DNA from: Pseudonocardia sp. HH130629-09
GTDB taxonomy: Bacteria; Actinomycetota; Actinomycetes; Mycobacteriales; Pseudonocardiaceae
Assembly (NCBI RefSeq): GCF_001294645.1
Contig: NZ_CP011868.1
Span: 124,001 to 188,000, forward strand
DNA: 64,000 nucleotides
Direction: 5' to 3'
Shown: piece after piece, positions 26,928 to 38,949 of the stretch
How positions within the stretch are numbered: position 1 is the stretch's first letter
How the letters are laid out: every line of letters begins with the position of its first letter
Notes under the pieces: model-generated
Database searches by the model: none
The model's input: only the letters and a program-made list of their open reading frames with translations
What the model was told of the DNA's origin: nothing
Program-made: the position numbers and the translations under genes

Positions 26928-28310
26928 ATGAGCACCACCGAGCCCGTGCGCCGGCCGGACCCGATCACGCCCGTCCTGACCAGGCGCTGGCTGTCGCCGC
27001 GGTCCTGGTCGATCGACACCTACGAGCAGCTGGAGGGCTACACCTCCCTGCGGACCGCGTTCGCCGCCCACCCCGACCAGCTCATTCAGCTGGTCAAGGA
27101 CTCCGGGCTGCGCGGCCGCGGCGGTGCCGGGTTCCCCACCGGCATGAAGTGGGGGTTCATCCCGCAGGACGACGGCAGCGGAAAGGGACCCGGCGCGAAG
27201 CCGAAGTACCTGGTCATCAATGCCGACGAGGGCGAGCCGGGTACCTGCAAGGACATCCCGACGATGATGGCCGACCCGCACGCCCTCATCGAGGGCTGCA
27301 TCGTCACCAGCTACGCGATCCGCGCGAACTTCTGCGCGATCTACGTCCGCGGCGAGGCGCTGCACTGCATCCGCAGGCTGCGCGCCGCCGTCCGCGAGGC
27401 GAAGGCGAAGGGCCACCTCGGCCGCGACATCCTCGGCTCCGGGTTCGACCTGGAGATCGTGGTGCACGCCGGCGCGGGCGCCTACATCTGCGGCGAGGAG
27501 ACGGCGCTGCTCGACTCGCTCGAGGGTCGTCGCGGGCAGCCCCGGCTCAAGCCGCCCTTCCCGGCGACCGCCGGGCTCTACGCCTGCCCGACCGTCGTCA
27601 ACAACGTCGAGACCATCGCCAGCGTCCCCGCCATCGTCAACGGCGGTGCGGCCTGGTTCCGCTCGATGGGCCGGGAGAAGTCGCCCGGCCCGAAGATCTA
27701 CTCGGTCTCCGGGCACGTCGAGCGGCCCGGCCAGTACGAGGCGCCGCTCGGCATCACGCTGCGGGAGCTCCTGGAGCTCGCCGGCGGGATGAAGGACGGG
27801 GTCCCGCTGAAGTTCTGGACCCCGGGCGGCTCGTCGACACCGCTGTTCACCGCCGAACACCTCGACGTCCCGCTGGACTTCGAGGGCGCCGCCGAGGCCG
27901 GCTCCATGCTGGGGACGACCGCGGTGCAGGTCTTCAACGAGACCGTCTCGGTGCCGTGGGCGGTCATGAAGTGGACCGAGTTCTACAAGCACGAGAGCTG
28001 CGGCAAGTGCACCCCGTGCCGCGAGGGCACCTACTGGCTGGTCCAGGTGCTGCAGCGGATGGTGCGTGGCGAGGGCACCTCGACCGACATCGACACCCTG
28101 CTCGACGTCTGCGACAACATCCTCGGCCGCTCCTTCTGCGCCCTCGGCGACGGCGCGACGAGCCCGATCACCAGCGCCATCAAGTACTTCCGCCAGGAGT
28201 TCCTGGACCTCATCGCGGAGCAGCCCGATGTGGACCGCCCTGAGCAGCTGGCGGACGTGGAGCTCGCGGAACGGACCAACGGCACAGAACTCACCGGAGC
28301 GAGCGCATGA
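26928..28310 (+). CDS. nuoF: NuoF, NADH-binding subunit F
   Basis: 460 residues. The FMN/NADH site shows GRGGAGFPTGMKW at 63-75, NADEGEPGTCKD, and GAGAYICGEETALL. The cluster N3 ligands are SCGKCTPCREG near residue 358 and a distal Cys in RSFCALGD. This is the NADH entry point of complex I. The ATG follows the nuoE stop by 4 nt, and the stop overlaps nuoG. Confidence 0.97.
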   Translation: MSTTEPVRRPDPITPVLTRRWLSPRSWSIDTYEQLEGYTSLRTAFAAHPDQLIQLVKDSGLRGRGGAGFPTGMKWGFIPQDDGSGKGPGAKPKYLVINADEGEPGTCKDIPTMMADPHALIEGCIVTSYAIRANFCAIYVRGEALHCIRRLRAAVREAKAKGHLGRDILGSGFDLEIVVHAGAGAYICGEETALLDSLEGRRGQPRLKPPFPATAGLYACPTVVNNVETIASVPAIVNGGAAWFRSMGREKSPGPKIYSVSGHVERPGQYEAPLGITLRELLELAGGMKDGVPLKFWTPGGSSTPLFTAEHLDVPLDFEGAAEAGSMLGTTAVQVFNETVSVPWAVMKWTEFYKHESCGKCTPCREGTYWLVQVLQRMVRGEGTSTDIDTLLDVCDNILGRSFCALGDGATSPITSAIKYFRQEFLDLIAEQPDVDRPEQLADVELAERTNGTELTGASA

Positions 28311-30748
28311 CCCTCACACCGGAGCGGAACGCCACCGAGGAGACACCCGTCCCCGAGGGCCACGTCCGCCTCACCATCGACGGCCAGGTCGTCGACGCCC
28401 CCAAGGGCGAGCTGCTGATCCGCACCTGCGAGCGCCTCGGCATCGTGATCCCGCGGTTCTGCGACCACCCGCTCCTCGACCCGGCCGGCGCCTGCCGCCA
28501 GTGTCTGGTCGAGGTGGAGATGGGCGGCCGGCCGATGCCGAAGCCGCAGGCCAGCTGCACCATGACCGTCGCCGACGGGATGGTGGTGAAGACGCAGCAC
28601 ACCTCCGAGCGGGCCGACAAGGCGCAGCAGGGTGTGATGGAGCTGCTGCTCATCAACCACCCGCTGGACTGCCCGATCTGCGACAAGGGCGGCGAGTGCC
28701 CGCTGCAGAACCAGGCGATGGCGCACGGCCGGGCGGACTCGCGGTTCGTGGAGAAGAAGCGGACCTTCCCGAAGCCGCTGCCGATCTCCAGCCAGGTGCT
28801 GCTCGACCGCGAGCGCTGCGTGCTCTGCCAGCGCTGCACGCGCTTCTCCGAGGAGATCGCCGGAGACCCGTTCATCGACCTGCTCGAGCGCGGGGCGAAG
28901 CAGCAGATCGGGATCGCCGAGGACCAGCCCTTCCAGTCCTACTTCTCGGGCAACACCATCCAGATCTGCCCGGTCGGCGCGCTGACCAGTGCCGCCTACC
29001 GGTTCCGGTCGCGCCCGTTCGACCTGCGCTCGACCGCGGGGACCTGCGAGCACTGCAGCTCCGGCTGCTCGATGCGCACCGACTCCCGGCGCGGGACCGT
29101 GCTGCGCCGCCTCGCCGGCAACGACCCGGAGGTCAACGAGGAGTGGCTCTGCGACAAGGGCCGGTTCGCCTTCCGCTACACCGGTAGCCAGGGCCGCATC
29201 ACCCGGCCGCTGGTCCGGCGCACGGACGGCACCCTGACCGAGGCCTCCTGGACCGAGGCGCTGGCCGTCGCCGCGGAGGGGCTGCTCGCGGCCCGCTCGG
29301 CCGGCGGGATCGGCGTCCTGCCCGGGGGGCGGCTGACCGGCGAGGACGCCTACGCCTACGCCAAGTTCGCCCGCGTCGTCGCCGGCACCAACGACATCGA
29401 CTTCCGTGCCCGGCCGCACTCGGACGAGGAGCTGGAGTTCCTCGCCGCGCACGTCGTCGGCGGGACGCCCGAGGACTCGGTCACGTTCACCGCGATCGAG
29501 AACGCCCCGGCCGTGCTCACCGTCGGCACCGACCCGGAGGAGGAGTCGGGCATCGTCTTCCTCCGCCTGCGCAAGGCGTACCGGAAGAAGGGCCTGCGTC
29601 ACTTCCAGGTCGGCCCGTTCACCAGCTACGGCGCGGAGAAGACCGGCGCCACCGTGCTGCACGCGGTGCCCGGCGCGGAGGCGGCGGTCGTCGCCGACCC
29701 GGGCGCCGACGTCGTCGCCGCGCTGGAGCAGCCGGGTGCGGTGATTCTGGTCGGGGACCGGGCCGCGGAGTCGCCGGGCCTGTACTCGGCGGTGTCCGCG
29801 CTCGCCACCCGCACCGGCGCGGCGATCGGCTGGCTGCCGCGCCGGGCCGGGGACCGCGGTGCGGTCGAGGCGGGCGCGCTGCCCACCCTGCTGCCCGGCG
29901 GCCGGCTCGTCACCGACGCCGCCGCCCGCGCCGAGCTGGAGCAGGTCTGGGGTGCCCCCGTGCCGGCCACCCCCGGCCGCGACGGCGACGCGATCCTCGC
30001 TGCCGCGGCGAGCGGGGCGCTCGCGGCCCTGGTGGTGGGCGGGGTCGACCCGCAGGACATGACCGACCCGACGGCGGCGATCACCGCGCTGCGCGAGGTC
30101 GGTTTCCTGGTCAGCCTGGAGATCCACACCTCGGCGGTCACCGAACTCGCCGACGTCGTCCTCCCGGTCGCCCCGGACGCCCAGCGCTCCGGCGCCTACG
30201 TCAACTGGGAGGGCCGCCGCCGCGAGTTCGCCGTCGCGCTCGACGCGACCGGCGTGCTGCCGGACTGCCGGGTGCTCGACACCCTCGGCGTCGAGATGGA
30301 CGCGGACCTGTTCACCCAGACCCCGGCCGCCGCGGCGGGGGAGCTGGAGCGGCTCGGTTCGCGCCGCCCCGGCGTCGCCGCGCCGGACCACACGGCGGGC
30401 CAGGCCCGGCGTCCCGGCTACGGCCAGGCGGTCCTCGCCACCTCCCGCCAGATGATCGACGACGGCAGCCTCCAGATCGACGAGCCCGCGCTCGCCGGCA
30501 CGGCGCGGCGGCCCTACGTCAAGGTCAACGCGGCCACCGCGGAGCGGCTCGCGCTGGTCGAGGGTGCCGAGGCGACGGTACGCACCGACCACGGGGCGAT
30601 CACCCTGCCGGTCGCGCTGACCGACCTGCCCGACGGCGTCGTCTGGCTGCCGGCCTGCTCGCCCGGCTCGCACGTCCGCCCCACTCTCGGGGTGGGCCAC
30701 GGTGACCTCGTGACGGTCGGTCCGGCCGGGAACGGAAGCGCGTCGTGA
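28307..30748 (+). CDS. nuoG: NuoG, subunit G (75 kDa)
   Basis: 813 residues. The N-terminal [2Fe-2S] cluster has the [15 protein letters not shown] pattern with a distal Cys, then the His-ligated cluster region, then [13 protein letters not shown] and [11 protein letters not shown] for [4Fe-4S] clusters. An extra CEHCSSGC motif leads the molybdopterin-oxidoreductase-like domain, which lacks catalytic function in complex I. Overlaps nuoF and nuoH by 4 nt each. Confidence 0.96.
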   Translation: MTLTPERNATEETPVPEGHVRLTIDGQVVDAPKGELLIRTCERLGIVIPRFCDHPLLDPAGACRQCLVEVEMGGRPMPKPQASCTMTVADGMVVKTQHTSERADKAQQGVMELLLINHPLDCPICDKGGECPLQNQAMAHGRADSRFVEKKRTFPKPLPISSQVLLDRERCVLCQRCTRFSEEIAGDPFIDLLERGAKQQIGIAEDQPFQSYFSGNTIQICPVGALTSAAYRFRSRPFDLRSTAGTCEHCSSGCSMRTDSRRGTVLRRLAGNDPEVNEEWLCDKGRFAFRYTGSQGRITRPLVRRTDGTLTEASWTEALAVAAEGLLAARSAGGIGVLPGGRLTGEDAYAYAKFARVVAGTNDIDFRARPHSDEELEFLAAHVVGGTPEDSVTFTAIENAPAVLTVGTDPEEESGIVFLRLRKAYRKKGLRHFQVGPFTSYGAEKTGATVLHAVPGAEAAVVADPGADVVAALEQPGAVILVGDRAAESPGLYSAVSALATRTGAAIGWLPRRAGDRGAVEAGALPTLLPGGRLVTDAAARAELEQVWGAPVPATPGRDGDAILAAAASGALAALVVGGVDPQDMTDPTAAITALREVGFLVSLEIHTSAVTELADVVLPVAPDAQRSGAYVNWEGRRREFAVALDATGVLPDCRVLDTLGVEMDADLFTQTPAAAAGELERLGSRRPGVAAPDHTAGQARRPGYGQAVLATSRQMIDDGSLQIDEPALAGTARRPYVKVNAATAERLALVEGAEATVRTDHGAITLPVALTDLPDGVVWLPACSPGSHVRPTLGVGHGDLVTVGPAGNGSAS

Positions 30749-32028
30749 ACCCGATCCAGGTGCCGCCCACCCCGGTGGACCAGCTGACGCACACCCAGGC
30801 GCTGCTCGCCGACGACCCGATCTGGCTGATCCTGATCAAGGTCGTCGGGCTGTTCGCGCTCGGCGTCGTGCTGACCCTGTTCATGATCAACTGGGAGCGC
30901 AAGGTCGTCGGCCGGATGCAGCACCGTCCGGGCCCGAACCGGACCGGCCCCGGCGGCTGGCTGCAGAGCCTCGCCGACGGTCTGAAGCTGGCGTTCAAGG
31001 AAGACATCATGCCGGCGATGGCCGACAAGAAGGTCTACTTCATCGCCCCGGTCATCTCGACGATCCCGGCGTTCGTCGCCTTCTCGGTGATCCCGTTCGG
31101 CGGCGAGGTCACGATCTTCGGCGAGCCCACGGTGCTCCAGCTCGTCGACGTCCCGGTCGGCGTGCTCGTGGTGCTGGCCTGCTCCTCGATCGGCGTCTAC
31201 GGCATCGTGCTCGGCGGCTGGGCATCGGGCTCGCCGTACTCGCTGCTGGGCGCGCTGCGCTCGGCCGCCCAGGTCATCTCCTACGAGATCGCACTGGGCC
31301 TGGCCGTGGTCGGCGTCGTCCTCTACTCCGGCTCGCTGTCCACCGCGACGATCGTCGGGGCGCAGGCGTCGGGCTGGTACTTCTGGCTGCTGCTGCCGAG
31401 CTTCGTGGTCTTCGTGATCGCGATGGTCGGCGAGACCAACCGGGCCCCGTTCGACCTCCCCGAGGCCGAGTCGGAGCTGGTCGGCGGGTTCCACACCGAG
31501 TACTCGTCGCTGAAGTTCGCGCTGTTCTTCCTCGCCGAGTACGTGAACATGGTGACCGTCTCGGCGATGGCGGTGACGCTGTTCCTCGGCGGCGGGATGT
31601 GGCCGTGGCCGCTGAGCTTCCTCAACGCCTACGGCTGGATGCAGTTCGTCGCCTTCATCATCAAGGTGCTGCTGTTCCTGTTCGTGTTCATCTGGCTGCG
31701 CGGGACGCTGCCGCGGTTCCGCTACGACCAGTTCATGAAGCTGGGCTGGAAGGTCCTGGTCCCGGTCATGCTGGTCTGGATCGTCGCGATCTTCGGCATC
31801 CGGGCCTTCGTCAACACCGGCTCGGACAACTACGTGCTGCTGCTGGCGCTGATCGGCTTCGTGCTGGCCGTCGTGCTGGCGGTGGCGTTCCTGCTGCCCG
31901 ACCGGCAGACCGAGGCGCCACCGGTCGAACCGGCGTCGGACTACCCCGTCCCGCCGATGAACCTGGTGGTCCCCGACTCACCCCCGAAGCGTCGGAAGGC
32001 CGTCACGGCAGGAAAGGACGCGCGCTAG
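30745..32028 (+). CDS. nuoH: NuoH, subunit H
   Basis: 427-residue membrane subunit with about nine transmembrane segments, forming the quinone-chamber entrance. Conserved loops are [17 protein letters not shown], the [16 protein letters not shown] stretch and [20 protein letters not shown]. The C-terminus adds a Pro-rich tail of about 35 residues. GTG start coupled to the nuoG stop. Confidence 0.97.
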   Translation: MNPIQVPPTPVDQLTHTQALLADDPIWLILIKVVGLFALGVVLTLFMINWERKVVGRMQHRPGPNRTGPGGWLQSLADGLKLAFKEDIMPAMADKKVYFIAPVISTIPAFVAFSVIPFGGEVTIFGEPTVLQLVDVPVGVLVVLACSSIGVYGIVLGGWASGSPYSLLGALRSAAQVISYEIALGLAVVGVVLYSGSLSTATIVGAQASGWYFWLLLPSFVVFVIAMVGETNRAPFDLPEAESELVGGFHTEYSSLKFALFFLAEYVNMVTVSAMAVTLFLGGGMWPWPLSFLNAYGWMQFVAFIIKVLLFLFVFIWLRGTLPRFRYDQFMKLGWKVLVPVMLVWIVAIFGIRAFVNTGSDNYVLLLALIGFVLAVVLAVAFLLPDRQTEAPPVEPASDYPVPPMNLVVPDSPPKRRKAVTAGKDAR

Positions 32029-32568
32029 ATGTTCGACTTCTTCAAGGGTTTCGGCGTCACCTTCTCGACGATGTTCAAGAAGGTCGTCACCGAGGAGTAC
32101 CCCGAGGACTTCCCGCCGGCGGCACCGCGCTACCACGGCCGCCACCAGCTCAACCGGCACCCGGACGGGCTGGAGAAGTGCGTCGGCTGCGAGCTGTGCG
32201 CCTGGGCCTGCCCGGCCGACGCCATCTACGTCGAGGGCGGGGACAACACCGAGGAGGCCCGGTACTCGCCGGGTGAGCGCTACGGCGCGATCTACCAGAT
32301 CAACTACCTGCGCTGCATCGGCTGCGGGCTGTGCATCGAGGCCTGCCCGACGCGGTCGCTCACGATGACGAACTTCTACGAGCTGGCCGACGACAACCGG
32401 CAGGACCTCATCTACACCAAGGAGCAGCTGATGGCGCCGCTGCTGCCGGGCATGGAGCAGCCGCCGCACCCCATGCGCCTCGGCGACGACGAGCAGGACT
32501 ACTACGTCTCCGGGCCCACGCTGGCGAAGGTGTCCGCCCAGGACCAGACCAAGGAGCAGGCCCGATGA
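32029..32568 (+). CDS. nuoI: NuoI, subunit I with clusters N6a/N6b
   Basis: 179 residues. Two CxxCxxCxxxCP motifs, [12 protein letters not shown] at 51-62 and [12 protein letters not shown] at 96-107, bind two [4Fe-4S] clusters linking NuoG to NuoB. The ATG immediately follows the nuoH stop. The stop overlaps the nuoJ ATG. Confidence 0.97.
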   Translation: MFDFFKGFGVTFSTMFKKVVTEEYPEDFPPAAPRYHGRHQLNRHPDGLEKCVGCELCAWACPADAIYVEGGDNTEEARYSPGERYGAIYQINYLRCIGCGLCIEACPTRSLTMTNFYELADDNRQDLIYTKEQLMAPLLPGMEQPPHPMRLGDDEQDYYVSGPTLAKVSAQDQTKEQAR

Positions 32569-33413
32569 CGACCGCGGTCCTGGCCCAGGCGGCCGGGGAG
32601 GTGAGCACCGGCGAGGCGGTCGCGTTCTGGATCCTCGGACCGGTGGCGCTGGCCGGCGCGCTCGGCCTGGTCTTCGCCCGGCACGCGGTGCACGCCGCGC
32701 TGCTGCTGGTCCTGACGATGTTCTCCATCGCGGTGCTGTACCTGGTGCAGTCCGCCCCGTTCCTCGGGTTCGTGCAGATCATCGTCTACACCGGCGCGGT
32801 GATGATGCTGTTCCTGTTCGTCCTCATGCTGGTCGGACGGGACTCCAAGGACTCGGTCATCGAGGTCCTGCGGGGGCAGCGCGCCGCGGCGCTCGTGTTC
32901 GGCGTCGCGCTGGCCGCGCTGCTGGTCGGTGGGCTCGCCCGCGGCCTGACCAGCGTCACCCCGGCTGGACTGGCGGCCGGCGGGCTCGGGTGGAACGGCA
33001 ACGTCCCCGGCCTCGGCCGGCTGATCTTCACCGACTACCTGCTGGCGTTCGAGCTGACCGCGGCCCTGCTGATGGTCGCCGCGCTCGGCGCGATGGTGCT
33101 GTCCGGCTCGCAGAGCAGCCAGCACACCAAGATCGGCCAGCGGGCGACGGTGCTGAAGCGGCTGCGTGGTGAGCACGCCCGCATCTCCCCGCTGCCCGGC
33201 CCCGGCGTCTACGCGACGTCGAACTCCGTCGCGGTCCCGGCGATCCTGCCCGACGGCTCGATCGCCCCGGAGTCGCTGTCGGAGATCATCGAGTCGGTCG
33301 CGGTCGACGTGCCCGACACGACGACGCCGGACGCGCACGCGCTGACCGGCCGCCCGGCACCCGACCGGACCGCCGCCTCCGGTGAGGTCGCCGACACCGG
33401 GGAGCACCGATGA
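32565..33413 (+). CDS. nuoJ: NuoJ, subunit J
   Basis: 282-residue membrane subunit with five hydrophobic helices in the first 175 residues. Helix three has the conserved [17 protein letters not shown] segment with the pi-bulge Tyr. The last 100 residues are a hydrophilic cytoplasmic extension, longer than in E. coli but normal in actinobacteria. Coupled by ATGA overlaps to nuoI and nuoK. Confidence 0.95.
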   Translation: MTTAVLAQAAGEVSTGEAVAFWILGPVALAGALGLVFARHAVHAALLLVLTMFSIAVLYLVQSAPFLGFVQIIVYTGAVMMLFLFVLMLVGRDSKDSVIEVLRGQRAAALVFGVALAALLVGGLARGLTSVTPAGLAAGGLGWNGNVPGLGRLIFTDYLLAFELTAALLMVAALGAMVLSGSQSSQHTKIGQRATVLKRLRGEHARISPLPGPGVYATSNSVAVPAILPDGSIAPESLSEIIESVAVDVPDTTTPDAHALTGRPAPDRTAASGEVADTGEHR

Positions 33414-33709
33414 GGCCCGAGTACTACCTGCTGCTCTCGGCGCTGCTGTTCACCATCGGCGCCGTCGGCGTCCTGGTGCGGCGCAACGCCGTGGTCGTGT
33501 TCATGTGCATCGAGCTCATGCTGAACGCGGTGAACCTGACCCTGGTCACGTTCTCGCGCATCAACGGCAACCTCGACGGCCAGGTGATGGCGCTGTTCGT
33601 GATGGTCGTCGCCGCCTGTGAGGTCGTCGTCGGGCTCGCCATCATCACGGCCATCTTCCGCACCCGCCAGTCGTCGTCGGTGGACGACGCGAACCTCTTG
33701 AAGTACTAG
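33410..33709 (+). CDS. nuoK: NuoK, subunit K
   Basis: 99 residues, three transmembrane helices. The membrane Glu in [11 protein letters not shown] and a second in [10 protein letters not shown] are the conserved proton-channel carboxylates. Overlaps nuoJ by 4 nt. nuoL begins 10 nt after its stop. Confidence 0.97.
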   Translation: MRPEYYLLLSALLFTIGAVGVLVRRNAVVVFMCIELMLNAVNLTLVTFSRINGNLDGQVMALFVMVVAACEVVVGLAIITAIFRTRQSSSVDDANLLKY

Positions 33710-33719
33710 GAGCGCGCAG

Positions 33720-35669
33720 GTGACCGTCCTTCTCGCACAGGCCGCCCCGCAGGCGACCGGCGCCGCCTCGCTGGCCTGGTTGCTGATCGCGCTCCCCGCG
33801 GCCGGTGCCCTAGTGCTCTTCCTCGCCGGACGGCGGGCCGACGCCTGGGGCCACTGGCTCGGCGTCGCGACCGTCGTCGGCGCGTTCGTCGTCGGTGTGG
33901 CGATCGTCCTGCAGACCCTCGGTCTGCCCGCCGACGAGCGGCTGCGCGAGCAGTCGCTGTGGTCCTGGATGTCCTCCGGCGCGCTGGAGGTCGACTTCGG
34001 GCTCCGAATCGACACGCTGTCGCTGACGTTCGTGCTGCTGATCACCGGGGTCGGGGCGCTCATCCACCTCTACTCGGTGGGCTACATGAGCCACGACCCG
34101 AACCGGCGGCGGTTCTTCGCGCAGCTGAACCTGTTCGTCGCCGCCATGCTGGTGCTGGTCCTCGGCAACAACTTCGTGATGCTCTACCTCGGCTGGGAGG
34201 GCGTCGGTCTGGCGTCGTACCTGCTGATCGGCTTCTACCAGGACCGGCCGTCGGCGGCGACGGCGGCGAAGAAGGCGTTCCTGATGAACCGGGTCGGCGA
34301 CGTCGGCCTGGCGATCGCGATCTTCCTGCTCTGGCTGGAGCTCGGGACGCTGCAGTACACGGAGGTGTTCGCACGCATCGGCGAGGTCGGCAGCGGCACG
34401 GTCCTGGCGATCACGCTGCTGCTCCTGCTCGGCGCCTGCGGCAAGTCCGGCCAGTTCCCGCTGCAGTCCTGGCTCCCGGACGCGATGGAGGGCCCGACCC
34501 CGGTCTCGGCCCTCATCCACGCGGCCACGATGGTCACCGCGGGCGTCTACCTGATCGCCAGGGCCTCGCCGATCTACAACCTGTCCGAGACCGGACGGCT
34601 GGTCGTCGCGCTCATCGGTGTCGTCACGCTGATGATCGGCGCGATCATCGGCTGCGCCTACGACGACATCAAGAAGGTCCTGGCCTACTCCACGGTCAGC
34701 CAGATCGGCTACATGATCCTCGCCGTCGGGCTCGGGCCGGCCGGGTACGCACTGGGCATCCTGCACCTGCTGACCCACGGCTTCTTCAAGGCCGGGCTGT
34801 TCCTCGGCGCCGGGTCGGTCATGCACGCCATGAACGACGACGTCGACATGCGCCGGTTCGGCGGCCTGTGGCGCAAGATGCCAGTCACCTTCGTGACCTT
34901 CGGCCTCGGCTACCTCGCGCTGATCGGCTTCCCGTTCCTGTCCGGCTACTTCTCCAAGGACGCGATCATCGAGGCCGCGTTCGCGCAGGAGGGCTGGCAG
35001 GGCTGGGTGTTCGGCGGGCTCGCGACGCTCGCGGCCGGTCTCACCGCGTTCTACATGACCCGCCTGATGATCATGACGTTCTTCGGTGCGGAGCGCTGGC
35101 GCACGGTGCAGTCCACCGACGGCCGCGACTACCACCCGCACGAGTCCCCGGCGACGATGACCGTCCCGATGATCGTGCTGGCCGTCGGCTCCGTCTTCGG
35201 CGGTGGCGTGCTCTACGGGCTGATCCCGGAGTGGCTCGCCCCGGTGGTGGGGGAGCGCGTCGAGCTCGAGGGCGGTGCCCTGCCGCACGCGGTGATCCCG
35301 TGGCTGGTGGTCGGGGTCTCGCTGCTCGGTGTGCTGGCGGGCTACCTGTTCGTCGGGCGCTCCCCGGTGCCGGTGCAGCGCCCGCAGCGGGTGTCGCCGG
35401 TCGTCGCCGCGGCCCGCGCGGACCTCGGCGCGAACGCCTTCAACGAGGCGTTCATCGAGCGGCCCGGCATCGCGCTGACCCGGCTGCTGGCCTGGTTCGA
35501 CGACCGCGGCATCGACGGGGCCGTCAACGGCACCGCGTCGGCGTTCGGCGGCGGGTCCGGCCGCCTGCGCCGGCTCCAGACCGGCTTCGTCCGGTCGTAC
35601 GCACTCTCGATGCTCGGCGGGGCGGTCATCGTCGTCGCCGCGATGCTGGCGGTGAGGTTCGTCTCATGA
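33720..35669 (+). CDS. nuoL: NuoL, antiporter-like subunit L
   Basis: 649-residue distal proton-pumping subunit. Key residues include the Glu of [19 protein letters not shown], Lys in the discontinuous helix ([21 protein letters not shown]), and [12 protein letters not shown]. Fourteen or so helices precede a C-terminal lateral helix. GTG start. The end overlaps the nuoM ATG. Confidence 0.97.
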   Translation: MTVLLAQAAPQATGAASLAWLLIALPAAGALVLFLAGRRADAWGHWLGVATVVGAFVVGVAIVLQTLGLPADERLREQSLWSWMSSGALEVDFGLRIDTLSLTFVLLITGVGALIHLYSVGYMSHDPNRRRFFAQLNLFVAAMLVLVLGNNFVMLYLGWEGVGLASYLLIGFYQDRPSAATAAKKAFLMNRVGDVGLAIAIFLLWLELGTLQYTEVFARIGEVGSGTVLAITLLLLLGACGKSGQFPLQSWLPDAMEGPTPVSALIHAATMVTAGVYLIARASPIYNLSETGRLVVALIGVVTLMIGAIIGCAYDDIKKVLAYSTVSQIGYMILAVGLGPAGYALGILHLLTHGFFKAGLFLGAGSVMHAMNDDVDMRRFGGLWRKMPVTFVTFGLGYLALIGFPFLSGYFSKDAIIEAAFAQEGWQGWVFGGLATLAAGLTAFYMTRLMIMTFFGAERWRTVQSTDGRDYHPHESPATMTVPMIVLAVGSVFGGGVLYGLIPEWLAPVVGERVELEGGALPHAVIPWLVVGVSLLGVLAGYLFVGRSPVPVQRPQRVSPVVAAARADLGANAFNEAFIERPGIALTRLLAWFDDRGIDGAVNGTASAFGGGSGRLRRLQTGFVRSYALSMLGGAVIVVAAMLAVRFVS

Positions 35670-37321
35670 CTCCCCTGGACACGGCTCCCATCGTCCCCGG
35701 CTCCGGGGGCAACCCGTTCCTGATCGTCCTGCTGCTGGTGCCGGTGCTCGGCGCGCTGGTCATGTACCCGCTGCGTGCCAACACCGGGGCCGCCAAGGCG
35801 GTCGCGATGGCGACGGCGCTGCTCGAGCTGGTGCTCGTCGTCGTCGCGTGGGCGCTCTACTCCATCCCCGCGGCGCAGGCCGGCGCCCGGTTCCAGCTCG
35901 AGTTCTCGATGTCCTGGATCCCCGCGTTCGGCACGCACATCGCGTTCGGCGTCGACGGGATCGCGCTGGCCCTGATCGGGCTCACCGCGTTCCTGGTGCC
36001 CGGGCTGATGCTGTTCGCGTGGGCGGAGAAGCTGCCCGAGGGCCGCTCGGCCGCCGGGTACTTCGCACTGCTGCTGGCGACCCAGGCGACGCTGGTCGGC
36101 GTCTTCGCGGCCACCGACGTCTTCCTCTTCTACGTGTTCTTCGAGGCCATGCTGGTCCCGATGTACTTCCTGATCGGCCGATTCGGTGGGCCGCGACGGC
36201 AGTACGCGGCGGTCAAGTTCTTCCTGTACTCGCTGCTCGGCGGCCTGATCATGCTGGCGTCGCTGATCGGGCTGTTCGTCGTGAGCGAGCAGCAGCTGGG
36301 CCAGGGCACGTTCACCTGGGCCGAGCTGCAGGCGATGGCGTCGAGCGTGCCGGAGTCGACCCAGATCTGGCTGTTCCTCGGCTTCTTCGTCGCGTTCGCG
36401 ATCAAGGCGCCGCTGGTGCCGTTCCACACCTGGCTGCCCGACGCGGGTGCCGAGGCTCCGATCGTCGGCGCGGTGCTGCTGGTCGGTGTGCTCGACAAGG
36501 TCGGCACCTACGGCTTCCTGCGCTACCTGCTGCCGCTGTTCCCGCAGGCCAGCCAGGTCCTCGCGCCGCTGGTGCTGGTGCTCGCCGTCGCCGGGATCGT
36601 CTACGCCGCGCTGCTGGCGGTCGCCCAGACCGACATGGGCCGGTTCGTCGCCTACACCTCGGTCGCGCACTTCGGCTTCATCGCGCTCGGGGTGTTCGCG
36701 TTCTCCAGCCAGGCCTTCGCCGGCGCGACGCTGTACATGGTCAACCACGGTCTCTCGACCGGCATGCTGTTCGTGATGGTCGGCGTGCTGATCAGCCGCG
36801 GCGGCTCGCGCCTGATCGCCGACTACGGCGGCGTCGCGAAGATCGCGCCGGTGATGGCGGGCTGCCTGCTGCTGGCCGGGATGAGCTCGCTGGCGCTGCC
36901 CGGCACGAACTCGTTCGTCTCGGAGTTCCTGGTGCTGGTCGGGTCGTTCCCGAACCGGCCGGTGTTCACCGTGATCGCGACGATCGGCATCATCTTCGCC
37001 GCTCTCTACGTGCTCTGGTTCTACCAGCGCACGATGCAGGGCCCGGTGCGCGGCACCGCGGTCATGGCGGCGCTGGAGCGCGGTGGCGCGGGCGGCCCGG
37101 GGTCGATGATCGACCCGGCGGTCGCCGCGCAGCGCACGGGCTCCGGTTTCCCCGACCTCACGGCCCGTGAGATCGGCGTGCTCGCGCCGCTGATCGTCGC
37201 GATCGTGGTGCTCGGCTTCTACCCGGGCCCGGTGCTCGACCTGATCAACCCGTCGGTGACGGCGACGATGACCGAGCTCGGCCTGCCCGACCCGGTCGTC
37301 GCTGGAGGGATCGCTCGATGA
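35666..37321 (+). CDS. nuoM: NuoM, antiporter-like subunit M
   Basis: 551 residues, about fourteen helices. The membrane Glu is in [17 protein letters not shown], with Lys in [18 protein letters not shown]. Start ATG 35666 overlaps the nuoL stop. The hydrophilic linker at about residues 460-490 is actinobacterial. Confidence 0.97.
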   Translation: MTPLDTAPIVPGSGGNPFLIVLLLVPVLGALVMYPLRANTGAAKAVAMATALLELVLVVVAWALYSIPAAQAGARFQLEFSMSWIPAFGTHIAFGVDGIALALIGLTAFLVPGLMLFAWAEKLPEGRSAAGYFALLLATQATLVGVFAATDVFLFYVFFEAMLVPMYFLIGRFGGPRRQYAAVKFFLYSLLGGLIMLASLIGLFVVSEQQLGQGTFTWAELQAMASSVPESTQIWLFLGFFVAFAIKAPLVPFHTWLPDAGAEAPIVGAVLLVGVLDKVGTYGFLRYLLPLFPQASQVLAPLVLVLAVAGIVYAALLAVAQTDMGRFVAYTSVAHFGFIALGVFAFSSQAFAGATLYMVNHGLSTGMLFVMVGVLISRGGSRLIADYGGVAKIAPVMAGCLLLAGMSSLALPGTNSFVSEFLVLVGSFPNRPVFTVIATIGIIFAALYVLWFYQRTMQGPVRGTAVMAALERGGAGGPGSMIDPAVAAQRTGSGFPDLTAREIGVLAPLIVAIVVLGFYPGPVLDLINPSVTATMTELGLPDPVVAGGIAR

Positions 37322-38931
37322 GCTCGTTGGTTCTCCCCGCCCAGGTGGCCCCGATCGAGATGCCCGCGGTCGACTGGGCGGCCACCGCGCCGCTGTGGAT
37401 CGTGTTCGCGGGTGCCTGCGTGTCGGTGCTGCTGGAGGCGTTCCTCCCGCGGCACCAGCGCTGGCCCGTGCAGGTTCTGCTGACCGGCCTGACCCTGGTC
37501 GCGGCGCTCGTCGCGCTGGCCGGGTACGCGCTCGGGTCCCCGGCCGCCGTGCTGACCTTCGGCACCGCCCTGTCGGTGGACGCGCCGTCGCTGTTCCTGT
37601 GGGGCACGTTGATCGTCCTCGCGATCCCCAGCCTGCTGCTGATCGCGGACCGGTCGGTGGAGCCGGGTGGGGTGTTCGTCGCCTCGGCCGCCGAGCGGGC
37701 CGCGGTCCGCTCCGGCGGCGGCCCGGCCACCCCGGTCGGCGGTGAGCACGTCGACCGCTCCTACGGGGCGCCCGACGAGGCGCCGACGATGCAGACCGAG
37801 CCGTTCCCGTTCGTGCTGTTCGCGCTCGGCGGCATGATGGCCTTCGTCGCGGCGAACGACCTGCTGACGATGTTCATCGCGCTCGAGGTCCTGTCGCTGC
37901 CGCTGTACCTGATGTGCGGGCTGGCGCGCCGCCGCCGGCTGCTGTCGCAGGAGTCCGCTGTCAAGTACTTCCTGCTGGGTGCGTTCGGCTCGGCGTTCTT
38001 CCTCTACGGCATCGCGCTGCTCTACGGCTACGCGGGCTCGGTGCGACTCTCGGCGATCTCGCAGGCCGCCGCGGGCACCCTGGCCTCGGACACACTGCTG
38101 TTCGCTGGTCTGGCGCTGCTGCTGGTGGGACTGCTGTTCAAGGGCTCGGTGGCCCCGTTCCACACCTGGACCCCTGACGTCTACCAGGGCGCCCCGACAC
38201 CGGTCACGGCGTTCATGGCGGCCTGCACGAAGGTCGCCGCGTTCGGCGCGATCGCCCGGGTGCTCTACGTCGGCTTCGGCAGCACCGTGTGGGAGTGGCG
38301 CGGCGTGCTGTGGGTGGTCGCGGTCGTGTCGATGGTCGTCGGCGCGGTGCTGGGGCTCACCCAGACCGACGTGAAGCGCATGATCGCCTACTCCTCGATC
38401 GCGCACGCCGGGTTCATCCTGCTCGGCGCGATGGCGCTGACCCCGCAGGGCACCGCGGGCCTGATGTTCTACCTGCTGGCCTACGGCTTCACGACGGTCG
38501 CGGTCTTCGGGATCATCTCGCTGATCCGTACCGGTGACGGCGAGGCGTCGGAGCTGGCGGCCTGGGCGGGCCTGGCGAAGCGGTCCCCGCTCGTGGCCGG
38601 GATCATGACGTTCCTGTTGCTCGCGCTCGCCGGGATCCCGCTGACCAGCGGGTTCACCGCCAAGTTCGCGGTGTTCTCGGCGGCGTCGGCGGACGGCATG
38701 GTGCCGCTCGTGGTGATCGCGCTGGTCGCGTCCGCGGTGGCCGCGTTCTTCTACCTGCGCATCGTGGTGCTCATGTACTTCTCCGAGCCCGCGGAGGACG
38801 GTCCGGCCGTCGTCGTGCCCGGGGCGTTCACCACCGTGGCCATCACACTGGGCACGCTGGCGACCCTCGTTCTCGGGATTCTTCCCACACCTGTCCTCGA
38901 ATGGGCCGCCAGCGGCGCGTTCGCGGGCTGA
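37318..38931 (+). CDS. nuoN: NuoN, antiporter-like subunit N
   Basis: 537 residues. The conserved Glu is in IALEVLSLPLYLMCG and Lys in FKGSVAPFHTWTPDVYQGAPTP. A hydrophilic insertion of about 55 residues (roughly 115-165, Ala/Gly/Pro-rich) interrupts the N-terminal helices, a known actinobacterial feature. Last gene of the nuo operon. The polyprenyl synthase follows within 18 nt, with its own predicted -10. Confidence 0.96.
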   Translation: MSSLVLPAQVAPIEMPAVDWAATAPLWIVFAGACVSVLLEAFLPRHQRWPVQVLLTGLTLVAALVALAGYALGSPAAVLTFGTALSVDAPSLFLWGTLIVLAIPSLLLIADRSVEPGGVFVASAAERAAVRSGGGPATPVGGEHVDRSYGAPDEAPTMQTEPFPFVLFALGGMMAFVAANDLLTMFIALEVLSLPLYLMCGLARRRRLLSQESAVKYFLLGAFGSAFFLYGIALLYGYAGSVRLSAISQAAAGTLASDTLLFAGLALLLVGLLFKGSVAPFHTWTPDVYQGAPTPVTAFMAACTKVAAFGAIARVLYVGFGSTVWEWRGVLWVVAVVSMVVGAVLGLTQTDVKRMIAYSSIAHAGFILLGAMALTPQGTAGLMFYLLAYGFTTVAVFGIISLIRTGDGEASELAAWAGLAKRSPLVAGIMTFLLLALAGIPLTSGFTAKFAVFSAASADGMVPLVVIALVASAVAAFFYLRIVVLMYFSEPAEDGPAVVVPGAFTTVAITLGTLATLVLGILPTPVLEWAASGAFAG

Positions 38932-38937
38932 GATTCG

Positions 38938-38943
38938 TACGCT
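38938..38943 (+). promoter_or_regulatory. -10 hexamer of the polyprenyl synthase, leaderless arrangement
   Basis: TACGCT lies 6 nt before GTG 38950 and just past the nuoN stop, so this gene can be expressed without the whole nuo operon. Confidence 0.45.
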
Positions 38944-38949
38944 GTGGGG

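Noticed and set aside
28031..30700. An 889-codon minus-strand open frame
   Set aside because: Mirror of nuoF/nuoG, with no start signal or domain.
33959..35665. Upstream extension of nuoM to over 1,100 codons
   Set aside because: It would overlay nuoL in another frame. The ATG at 35666 overlaps the nuoL stop and gives normal NuoM length.
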